From positions 1,488,001-1,552,000 of the forward strand of contig JAAVTG010000554.1 in assembly GCA_011947345.1 (NCBI GenBank): a stretch of DNA of 64,000 nucleotides, in the 5' to 3' direction. Source of the stretch: Phytophthora quininea. Taxonomy: Eukaryota; Oomycota; Peronosporomycetes; Peronosporales; Peronosporaceae. The notes under the pieces were generated by a model. That model made no database searches. It saw only the letters and a list, made by a program, of their open reading frames with translations, and was not told the origin of the DNA. Both the position numbers and the translations under genes were made by a program. Shown piece by piece: positions 55,699 through 64,000 of this stretch. Numbering within the stretch: the stretch's first letter is position 1; every line of letters begins with the position of its first letter.

Positions 55699-57998
55699 AT
55701 GGCGACTGCGGCGACGTTGGAAGGAAGCAAGACGACAGCAAGCGGTGACAAGGACGAGGGAGACGTTGACAGTGCTCTCTGCATGGAGCACGGCGGGGCA
55801 GCTTGGCGCTTGCCGCTGGTTGCGGCCCCCAGTCAGAAATATCTTCCACAGTCGGCGTCTCACATTCTGGAAAGAATCCGCGATCCTGAAAGGACGTTGG
55901 TAGACATGGCTACATTTGGTCGTCTGCACCAGGAAGCGGTGCAAAGGTCGGAAGGGCACGAGGCTCTCGCTGCGGGTCTCTGCTGACGAGGGGGCTGCAG
56001 CGATAGCAGGTCCCTGACGCCATGCCGATGAGTTGGTGCGTATACTGCATAGAGTGTAGCATTCGAGTCGGTGCAGCCGCCACTCAGTTCTTGCCAGGCT
56101 CCAGCCCCGGTGCCGGAGACTTGGCACCGCTGCTTGGGCTCCACTAGCGCCAGTAGGTGACGAAACGCCTGGGGCTGAATATCTACACGCCAATGTAGCG
56201 GCCTCTAGATCGGTGTCGGATGCAGTTCTACCGCGAGGACTTCCGCGAGGTGCTGGCGCTGCTCGAGCAGGAGGCCAATCGGTCCGATCCGTACGCCGTG
56301 CGTCGAGCATGCGCCGAGTTCAAGCGCTTGGTGCTGCACAGTAACGCCGTGCGCCATGCCATGGTCGAGGACGGACGACTGCTGCCTAGTTTGGTCGGGA
56401 TCGTGGCAGGCCACGTGCAGGAGCAGCAGGGAGACGTCCTCGCGGACTGCTGTCGATTCTTCCAGAGGCTCATCGCGCACAAACGTAAAGTGATCTGCAT
56501 TAGATAAGCTGCTGGAGCTTCTAGTGTTGACTAGTGTGTGCTGCAGAGCCAACGGAGCTTGACATTCAATCCAAGATCACGGAGGCTGGTTGCCTTGCAC
56601 TGATGAGCAGAGGCCTGGCAGCGCATGCGGACGCGAGTCGACTCTACATTGAAATCTGCCGACTGGTGGCGCTGATGAGCTTCGACACGATGGCAACTCC
56701 TCATGGTAAGAAGACCGGCACTTTGTCTTCCTGGAAGACCGGAAGATTGACCGGGTGTCTGCAGCGGATAACCAGACAGACATTGCCAGTGCTGGGCTGT
56801 ACGAACTCATTTGCACTCGCCTGGAACAGCCAAGTCTCTCGGAGGCAGTTGCAGCAGCAGGTTGTGAGGCGATTGCAGCGCTCATCTATGAGAACGGTAT
56901 GCATCGGCCAGTATCCATACTGCAGATTTGATTCTGAGCGTCACTACCGCAGACACCAACAGCGCGACGGGTCTCCATAGGCTCGGAGTCTTGTCCAAGT
57001 TTTCCCAGCTACTGAAAAGGTTTCCAGAGTCTCTTCGTATCGCCCACTTTGTGTTTCAGACGTTCTTCCAGCTAATGACGATGGAGTGTACGTTTTGTTT
57101 TGCGATTAGAAGATGTTTTGTCAGATGGCTAAAACCCTTGTGTTGTGTCCTTCCAGCTAGCCTATCCGACGACGTCGTCGATACTGGGATGTTACCGCAG
57201 ATTGTAGAGCTGCTAGATAGCAGTGCGCTAATGCAGGAGTACCGAGGGCCTACGAGTTTCTTGGTGCACTGGCATATGATCAAGTTTCTCGAAATCGTCG
57301 TCCGCCACAACGGTAAGGACCTGAATCGCTCGGGATTATTAGATTGTGTCGTGACGTCTGGAGTGCGCTACTCCACAGATTTCGCGAAGGACGAGTTCTG
57401 CCGGTGCAATGGACCAGCAGTGGTTGTACACGCATTGATACGGCGCATCCAGGAGCCCCGACATGCTGACAACACCGAACCGTGGGCACTGCAGTACGCT
57501 TCGTGCATGCTCCTTTGCCGGGTCGCGACGGAAGACGGGGACTCACCAGGTGTGCGCGCGCTTCGTCGGCATGGTTCACTATGTTCATTGTCTCAATGCG
57601 ACCATGCTTGCTGTAACAGCGGTGTCTTCGAACCGGGCTAAGCAGCTAGTCCAGTCAAGCGCACACCAAGTGGCGCTTGACATTCTTCGAAGCGTGGGTG
57701 TCGCCAAGTTGGGCGACGGTGATCGTGCCAGTCGCTTCTGGGCGGCTGTCGAGCAGGCCGTTCGCTTGCTTGAGCTTATCGCAGCTCTCGGTATGTTTCT
57801 GTCTGTTTGCACGGTCCGTAGTGTTGGACTGTTGCTCACTGCGTTTCTCAATGTGCTCTAGAGGTGAATCGGGTGCCGCTCACTCGCCTTGGAGCGTCCC
57901 GCCAGGTCAAGCTCATCTACAACAACCCCGAAGTCGCAGCCCAGCCAGGACTGCAACTGCTGTGCGAGCACGCCGTCGCCAACATCGAAGGCACTTGA
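55699..57998 (+). CDS. Armadillo/HEAT-like repeat protein, multi-exon
   Basis: A chain of helical repeats can be followed along one strand, interrupted by several short introns. Blocks in order: SHILERIRDPERTLVDMATFGRL (exon from ATG 55699); FREVLALLEQEANRSDPYAVRRACAEFKRL, AMVEDGRLLPSLVGIVAGHV, ADCCRFFQRLIAHKRK; ITEAGCLALMSRGLAAHADASRLY; AAGCEAIAALIYEN; LPQIVELLDSSALMQEY; FLEIVVRHN; PGLQLLCEHAVANIEGT before TGA 57998. Glycine- and leucine-rich helices ending in a new 'position' block are typical of armadillo repeats, which form protein-binding superhelices. The link between the first exon and the block at 56220 is unsure (about 230 bp between); they could be two genes. Partner and role are unknown. 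Confidence 0.55.
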
Positions 57999-58303
57999 GC
58001 CTGCCGTGTTAATGACCAAAACTCCGCTGGCGTTTTTAGTAGGTAAGACGAACTGCGCGTTGCTGCAAATGAGGCGATGGACCACCACACACGTGCGCTA
58101 CCAACGCGACTCGTCTACTGTGTATCTTGTTGACACGCTTGCCAAGGCCAACTTCAGTTTTCGCGACAGGACCGATGTCACCGACTGGATCGTGCGCGGT
58201 ATAGCGAGGGCGCTTGATGCAACGCATACCCGTCATGAAGGCACGCTGAGGTCCCTCATTCGTGTCCTTGCTGCTACTCCCTCCCCGCGGCGATCTCCAC
58301 CGC

Positions 58304-58319
58304 TCATTCCTCGGCTCGC
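58304..58319 (+). promoter_or_regulatory. INR element of START-FYVE copy 3
   Basis: TCATTCC begins exactly 23 nt before ATG 58327, matching copies 1 and 2. The FPR position reads CGGCTCGCC and has drifted from the consensus. Confidence 0.5.
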
Positions 58320-58326
58320 CGCCAAG

Positions 58327-59932
58327 ATGTCACTGCCGAAAGCGAGTATGGAGTCGATGCGGTTCCTGCCGGTGCCTTCGATCACCATGCCAGTGCGCAC
58401 TCGTCGAGCGCAGTATCTCACCACGACATTGGACCTGCAGCAGCTCGACAGATACCAAGATCGGGCGGAGAAGGCGTTATCGGAGACCATCGCTGCCTAC
58501 GGGAAGCTGGAGCAAACAGTGGACAGCCTGCGGTGGAAATATGTGCGGTCGAAGCATGGCGTGTGTCTGTTTCGCTCGCGCTTCGCCAACGGCACCAGCC
58601 AGACCCCGCTCTTGTGTGTGGGGACGTTACGTGGTCCCTTTGACGATGTCATGGAAGGACTGTACGCCCCAACCACCGAGGACATGCTGCTCATGAACGC
58701 CATCAAGTGTCCTCGTCTCGGTGAGAACGCACTGCTGTACGCCGTGAAGGATGAGAGCCCAGACCCGTACGCGTTCACCGGCGTCAAGTGGGCGACGATC
58801 AAACTTTCGGTTCCGAGTGACCGCGAGGTTTGCTACTTCGACAAGATGGGAATGGTGCGGCAGTCATCGGGCAAGCGGATGGGATACCACGTGATGCAGT
58901 CGGTCAAGCTGCCAGAATGCCCGCTCAAGGCGATTCACAAGCGCGTACAGGCATCAGCGTGCTACCTGTTTGAAGAGCTTGACGATGATTTGGTTGGTGT
59001 CTACATGCTTGGGGAGGTCGACAGCGACGCCTTATCGTTCTTTACTGCTCCAGCAGTGGCAGATATGCTGCTGGCCGTGACGAACGCCACAAAGTGCGCT
59101 CGCGCGAAGAAGCTCGCGCAAATGACGACTGCATGTGGACCGGCCTGGTCGCGCAGTTCATCGGGAAAATGTTGCGACGTGTGCGACGACACTACTTCTT
59201 TTTCGAGAACTTTGCACGGTGCACTAGCTGCAACGTCAGACGCGTTTGCAGGAAGTGCCGGGTGAAGGAGCATGTTCTCGTCCGTGACAAACTCGCGGAC
59301 TCGCGCTTGATGCGCGCCAAGTTCTGCCGCGTATGCATCGCCAAGTTGAATTCCATGTCCATGTGTGAGCTGCGAGCTGAAGCGGCCAGGACCTGCGAGA
59401 CTGGCATGCGCAAGACGGCCAGCTCCTCCTGCGGGGAGATGGAGACTGTCGCGGAAGATGCAGAAGTGGCCATCCCAAACAGCAGAAAATCACTGACGGC
59501 GTTCTCGAACAAGGTCGAGGCCCAGATCCTACAGCTCAGAAACCAGTCCGAAGTTCGGTTGTCCAGCCTGTCGTCAATAGGGAGGTCCTCTATTTCCGAA
59601 GATGAAGATGACATGGGGATGCTGGAAGTGTGCAATGGCCTGCTGCGACCAGTTGAGCACGAGGATAACATGGTCATCCTCGAAGAGAAGGCTGCTGACA
59701 AATTGTATCGCGGCTCTCACTCGACGGCTTCGACCTCGTCGACAGCTTCGCACAACGAAAATGTCGACCCGACCGAGCAGTGCAAAAGTATGTCTTTACG
59801 CGGATGCAGCAGGCGTCGAATCAAGTGGAACAGATACTCTACCTCCAGAAGCAACAGTCGCAACTGGCAACCGAGGTCTTAGAGTCGAGTCGCCGTCGCA
59901 CGAAGATCTGTCAGAAGGCAGGGCGAATGTAG
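58327..59932 (+). CDS. START-domain plus FYVE-like zinc-finger protein, copy 3
   Basis: This is the third member of the local family and the most divergent in the START region (GLYAPTTEDMLLMN where the others have YCQNTEE). It starts MSLPKASMESMRFLPV at 58327, in register with the paralogues; the frame is open upstream but belongs to the end of the armadillo gene. The zinc region has CDVC, CTSC, CRKC and FCRVC. TTTTT 59199-59203 lacks one T and AAAA 59784-59787 lacks one A. Fixing them restores SFFENFARCTSC and a helical C-terminus (NQVEQILYLQKQQSQLATEVLESS) that matches copy 1 and ends at TAG 59930-59932. Its role is presumably lipid or membrane binding, as in the other copies. Confidence 0.82.
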
Positions 59933-60441
59933 TCGTGGTTGTATTGTTTATTGTTTTCAGCCAAGCTGTCGATAATAACTCAATTCATTGTCGTTGGATG
60001 TCCTCCGTCACTGCAGTTTTGCCGTGAGTGTCCACGAATGGCAGGATATCGGCAGCGATATCTTCGGAATTCATGATGTAGCGTTTGTAAGGCTCACTTG
60101 TTTCCTGTGCAGAGTAAATTATCGGCAGGCAGATCCGCCAGCCGTGCACTGTGGCCGAGCAGCAAGCCCCGTAGGAAACTTTTCAATCACTGCTGTCACT
60201 CCAAGTGACTGCGCAACGCTCGCTGGTTGAATCCCCATCGAGTCTCCTACCAGAAGAAAAAGTTGCCCAGCTCATGCACTTCAGTTCTTGTAAAGAAACG
60301 AGGCGGCTAGGGCGCTTGGGCTCGTCTACAGCCGCCACTTGGACGTCGCAGCATGCTTATGAAGCGTGTGTGTGTACTGTTCTGGTGCAGTCGAGTCTTT
60401 GGACGGCAACCAGTGGTGAGCCCCGCCCCCATCCGACATTG
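59933..60441. other. Intergenic region upstream of permease 1
   Basis: About 510 bp without a supported gene. A plus-strand frame at 59988-60230 has no motif. The segment ends at the INR-like element of the first permease. Confidence 0.45.
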
Positions 60442-60457
60442 TCATTCCTGAATTCGC
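60442..60457 (+). promoter_or_regulatory. INR/FPR-like element of amino-acid permease 1
   Basis: TCATTCCTGAATTCGC has a perfect INR and an FPR with one mismatch. It lies 88 nt before ATG 60530. A related element (CCATTCTTGGATTTCG) precedes permease 2 at a distance of 92 nt. Confidence 0.45.
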
Positions 60458-60529
60458 CGTCGAAGCTGCAGTGGGGACACCCGGTGAGCCCGACCGATCC
60501 ACTCCAAGTCGAACAGAAGCCCGACAGCA

Positions 60530-62297
60530 ATGGAGCGCGAGCCGACCTTCATGGAGAATGTGATGCGCACCAAGCCCCTGAGTGTCATCCACGCAGAAGA
60601 GGTGGCTGAGGAATTGCCTCGTCACTTATCGCTGTTCGACCTCCTGTGTATCGGGATCGGCAGCACCGTTGGTACGGGCATCTTCTCCACGTCGGGGAGA
60701 TCATCTCCACTACAGCTGGGCCGGCGGCTTTCATCAGCTGGGCCATTGCCGGTTTCGTGTGCTGCGTCAATGGCTTGGCCTTCATGGAGCTCGTGACCCG
60801 CATCCCATCGTCTGGAAGCACCTACGCGTACGCCTTTCACGCTTTGGGCGAACTGCCCGCTGTCGTGGCGGCTTGGTTGTTGACGTTGGAGTACGGAGTC
60901 TCCGGGTCTGGTGTGGCGCGCAGCTGGGCCACTAAAGTGCAGGATTGGCTGGTCGAGGAGCACCCGGAGCACACGTACCAGTGGCTGAACGAGGACTACA
61001 CGAATCTGCTCGGCGCATTGATGATGGCGCTGTGTGTCGTGGTGCTGCTGGTCGGCGTACGCTTCGGCAAGCTGTTTGTTAACACCATCACGAGTATCAA
61101 GGTCTTTGTGGTGCTTTTCATCATCGTGGTCGGCTTCTGCATGATGGACACGAGCAATCTCTCCCCATTCATCCCGGAACGTCGGGAAGTCGATGGCACC
61201 ATGGCGTATGGGGTCCAGGGCATCATCACCGGCGCGTCGTCGGCATTCTTCGGCTATGCCGGCTTCGATGAGGTCTGCTGCCTGGCCGCAGAGGCCAAGA
61301 ACCCCAAGAAGATCATGCCCCTCGCTGTTCTAGGAGTGGTGCTCGGAACAATGTTCATGTCGTGCTTCGCATCGCTGGCGTTGTCAGGAATGATCCCGTA
61401 CCAAGAGGCCGAGAGTTTTGGCAGCGGCTTCTCCTACCAGGGCGCGAACTGGGCAGCCCAGATCGTCCGTGCTGGCGAGACCTGCACCATGCCCGTTGTG
61501 GTTCTGGTACGTTGACTTCAACTATACTTGTTTTCAAGATCAAGCTCACGCTAACGCTGTTACGTTCGCGTTTTGTTCACGAAAAACAGGTATGTTTCCT
61601 CGCGCAGCCTCGCGTCAACTACTCCCTGTCGTGCGATGGTTTGATGCCCCGCATCTTCTCCAAAGTCGACGACAAGGGCAACCTCTTCGAGAACACCCTC
61701 ATCACGGGAACTTTCTTCACGCTCGTGGCCTTCGTCGTGCCGTTCGACACGCTGTGGGATATTGTGAGCTTCGGTATGCTGCTGTCGTTCAACATGGCCA
61801 TGGCCTCGTTACTGATGGTGCGCACACGGAAGGAGTCACCGACGTTGGCGCCAAAGATGATTGGGCTCATTGTGGTGTCGGCTTGCTTGGCAGCCTTCTT
61901 CTACCAGGTCGGCTACTCGAATGAGGGCCACGTCTGGTGTTTAGTTCTAGGCATCGTTTTCCTGGTGGTGACCATCGTCGCGTGCATCGTCATGTCCCTC
62001 AAGTGTCCGCAAGAGCCGCTAAACCCCGATACTTTCGCAGCGCCGCTGGTGCCGTTCCTCCCCACGTTTGCCATCTTGGCCAACTTCTACCTGGCGGCGC
62101 AGATCAGCTACACCGGCATCTACACCAGCTTCGCATGGATCGCAGCCAGCGTGGTCTTCTACTTCTCGTACGGCTACAAGCACTCGGCCGGTCGCACGGG
62201 CTGGAGCGCGCTGATGAGTCTGCCTCGCCAATCTTCACTGAGCTCGCCCATGCTCTCGGACAAGAACAAGAAGCAGCAGCAGCTTCAGGACCTATAA
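60530..62297 (+). CDS. Amino-acid permease of the APC family, paralogue 1
   Basis: This is a multi-spanning transporter of about 560 aa in the amino acid-polyamine-organocation superfamily, resembling cationic amino-acid permeases. The N-terminal landmark is LFDLLCIGIGSTVGTGIFSTSG, containing the substrate-backbone binding GxGxGIF-type motif. AGPAAFISWAIAGFVCCVNGLAFMEL and SGSTYAYAFHALGELPAVVA follow. About 12 hydrophobic helices run to a short cytosolic C-terminus rich in Ser and Gln (KNKKQQQLQDL). One intron, 61507-61589, is phase 0 (VVVL/VCFLAQPRVN). GGGG 60694-60697 lacks one G; adding it joins TSG to EIISTTAGPAAF. The start (MEREPTFMENVMRTK) is shared almost exactly with the next gene. 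Confidence 0.88.
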
Positions 62298-63400
62298 ACA
62301 TACAAATAAGCTTCAACTTGTGCAACCTCGACGGATGCGAGAGCCCCCACACACAACAAACGCCATCTTGTCGAACAAGCTCCATTATTACATGGGGATG
62401 AGCCGATTCCGGTCCTTTGGCAACGCATGAGACAACGCCACAGTACCACCGCTAGCTCCGCTGCTGAGTTATCATCAGCCAAATCACATAACAGCTAGAG
62501 GAAGTGCTCACCGGACGCATTCCTTCATCCAGCAGCAGTAGCGTTCTTCCTAAGTAGGAGCGCGCGTGTCGGTCGAGCCATCCTTGCCATGGGGAGCTCC
62601 GAGCTTCCACAGCGCGATCACCCATATGTTGATCATCATTGATGGAGGCATGCAAAACCGGCCCAGTCCAACTGGATGTCTCGCTGACAGACCGTGTGAT
62701 CGATGCCCCTCGTCCACCCACAGCCTAGGACCTTCGTGATGAAGATCCTCGATCATCATCTTGCAGCTTCTTGGTCTCTGTTCATTCGTGAGAGATCCAA
62801 ATGACCGAGTATCCTCTCTATTCACACAAAGTCCGGGCATTTCATTCCATTGCATCCGCTTGAACCGGTACGGGCATCCCACTCGATCGATTCAGGTGTG
62901 ACCGGCTTCTACTCAGATGCGTTTTTCCGGCGTCCTAGTGTCAAAATCTTAGCAACGGGTTCGATGGAGACTGCTGGGAAATGCAGATAAACTTGAATGG
63001 AGATGCTTCTCCACAGCGTTGTCATACATATCGTCGACTACTGGGAGATCGGTGGCGCGGCAAAGCTCCCCAAGTTTCCCAATTGTCGCCGAATGTTCCT
63101 TTCTTTGACCGCGCTACATTTTCTCCTGGCTGTGAGCGCGGCGACCAGAGAAGCGCGTGTTCATCGTGATTAGTAGATGGCATCCAATCATGAGACGTTG
63201 CCCTGCGCCAAGCTCGACCTTCAATCGCTTCATCGGGGCTCACAGAGTCTCTGCTCCCCAGCTGCACCAAAGACGACGCGACGTGCAATAACGAGCTGCC
63301 AGTCAGAGCCGGACGAGGGTCTTTCGAGGTCGTTGACTGGTGCACGCGAGGCCCGAGGGCCGTTCGTCGCAGGTCGCTTTTGACGCTTGCCTCCGTTGGC
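62298..63400. other. Intergenic region between tandem permeases
   Basis: About 1.1 kb without a supported gene. A minus-strand frame at 62550-62882 and a plus-strand one at 63177-63383 lack motifs. TCATTCCATTGCATCC near 62842 on the plus strand resembles an INR but is 650 bp from the next ATG. Confidence 0.45.
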
Positions 63401-63416
63401 CCATTCTTGGATTTCG
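63401..63416 (+). promoter_or_regulatory. INR/FPR-like element of amino-acid permease 2
   Basis: CCATTCTTGGATTTCG, followed by a leader resembling that of permease 1 (both have a CTGCAG block shortly after). INR core is CCA and not TCA. Confidence 0.35.
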
Positions 63417-63492
63417 ACTCAAGACCGGAACTGCTGCAGTTGACGTGTTCACTCGCCAAGGAGAGTCTTCAGACAGCAAGCACAGAAGCAGC

Positions 63493-64000
63493 ATGGAGCG
63501 GGAGCCAACTTTCATGGAGAACATCCTGCGCACCAAGCCGCTAAGCGTTATCCACGCCGAGGAAGCGGCCGAGGAGCTGCCACGTCAAATGTCCCTGTTC
63601 GATCTCATCTGCATCGGTATCAGTGCCTCGGTGGGAAGCGGCATTTTCTCGACGACTGGCGAGATTATCTCGAGCATTGCTGGCCCGGCAGCCTTCGTGA
63701 GCTGGATCATCGCTGGTATCGTCTGCTGCATCAACGCGCTGGCCTACATGGAAATGGTGACCCAAGTGCCGTCCTCGGGAAGTACATATGCGTACTCATT
63801 CTACGCGCTTGGCGAGCTGCCCGCAGTTGTGGCTGCTTGGCTGATTTCACTCGAGTACGGTGTGTCGGGTTCAGGTGTCGCCCGAAGCTGGGCCACCAAG
63901 GTGCAGGACTGGCTCGTGGAAGAGCACCCGGAGCACACTTACCAATGGCTGAACGAAGACTACACCAACCTTCTCGGTGCGGTGCTGATGGCGCTCTGCG
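63493..64000 (+). CDS. Amino-acid permease of the APC family, paralogue 2 (cut by window edge)
   Basis: This is a tandem duplicate of the gene at 60530-62297, starting MEREPTFMENILRTK at 63493. The frame is intact here: SVGSGIFSTTGEIISSIAGPAAF, SGSTYAYSFYALGELPAVVAAW. The segment SGVARSWATKVQDWLVEEHP through DYTNLLGA is identical in protein to copy 1, although many third codon positions differ. It confirms where the missing G lies in copy 1. Only the first 169 or so residues are inside the window. The first helices are as in copy 1, and the substrate is unknown. Confidence 0.88.
   Translation, partial: MEREPTFMENILRTKPLSVIHAEEAAEELPRQMSLFDLICIGISASVGSGIFSTTGEIISSIAGPAAFVSWIIAGIVCCINALAYMEMVTQVPSSGSTYAYSFYALGELPAVVAAWLISLEYGVSGSGVARSWATKVQDWLVEEHPEHTYQWLNEDYTNLLGAVLMALC

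Noticed and set aside
62550..62882. Minus-strand frame between the permeases considered as a transposase remnant
   Set aside because: No catalytic triad, terminal repeats or target-site duplication could be seen.
1..64000. ATGTAGC as a possible general 3'-UTR signal (seen near 5407, 11501, 13156, 55672)
   Set aside because: A 7-mer is expected about eight times on both strands of 64 kb by chance, and several occurrences are not next to a stop codon.
1..64000. RXLR or crinkler effectors
   Set aside because: No secreted protein with an RXLR-EER or LFLAK motif was found; the only clearly secreted non-ER product is the elicitin-like protein.

Overview
The window looks like a gene-dense core region of an oomycete genome, most likely Phytophthora or a close relative. 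The evidence is an elicitin-like secreted protein with a GPI-type tail, three copies of a START plus FYVE-like zinc-finger family typical of oomycetes, short GT-AG introns (about 58-83 nt where I could delimit them), an INR/FPR-type core promoter just upstream of several start codons, and a ciliary gene (BBS7) expected of a zoospore-forming organism. I see no rRNA, tRNA, CRISPR array or intact transposon.

Layout, left to right. 1-690 (-) is a partial unknown nuclear-type protein, then a thiol dioxygenase (ADO/PCO type, 1070-1947 -). START-FYVE copy 1 (2035-3681 -) is followed by a PH-domain protein (4561-5395 +), an AFG2/SPATA5-type AAA ATPase (5425-7708 +) and START-FYVE copy 2 (8563-10116 +). 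Next come an elicitin-like protein (10246-11208 -) and an EF-hand plus GDT1/TMEM165 cation transporter (11893-13087 +). About 11.7 kb (13178-24913 -) is one inositol-trisphosphate-receptor-like calcium channel gene. After it lie a SAP-like nuclear protein, a full-size PDR/ABCG transporter, BBS7, a JmjC hydroxylase of the KDM8/JMJD5 type, folylpolyglutamate synthase, a PA28-type proteasome activator and a large EF-hand protein. Then come S-adenosylmethionine decarboxylase with a candidate upstream ORF, an ER lectin with MRH domains, a long coiled-coil and repeat protein, an R2R3-type MYB factor, an armadillo-type protein, START-FYVE copy 3 (58327-59932 +) and two tandem amino-acid permeases, the second cut by the window edge.

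Functional links. The EF-hand GDT1-type transporter and the IP3-receptor-like channel end convergently, 90 bp apart, and both concern calcium handling. The START-FYVE trio is a dispersed local family. Copies 1 and 2 share a 256-bp tract that is about 98% identical inside otherwise diverged genes, and all three copies place an INR element exactly 23 nt before the ATG. Otherwise the genes are unrelated housekeeping or cell-biology loci. Gaps are commonly 60-900 bp and several gene pairs are convergent.

A caution for any reader of the translations: at least two dozen coding frames are broken by apparent single-base deletions, almost all at short homopolymers, where adding one base restores family-conserved sequence on both sides. 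This pattern points to consensus sequencing error and not to real pseudogenes, so I annotate these genes over their full spans. Exon borders are given only where splice signals and protein homology agree. Domain and family names come from recognising sequence motifs by eye; no database search was run.
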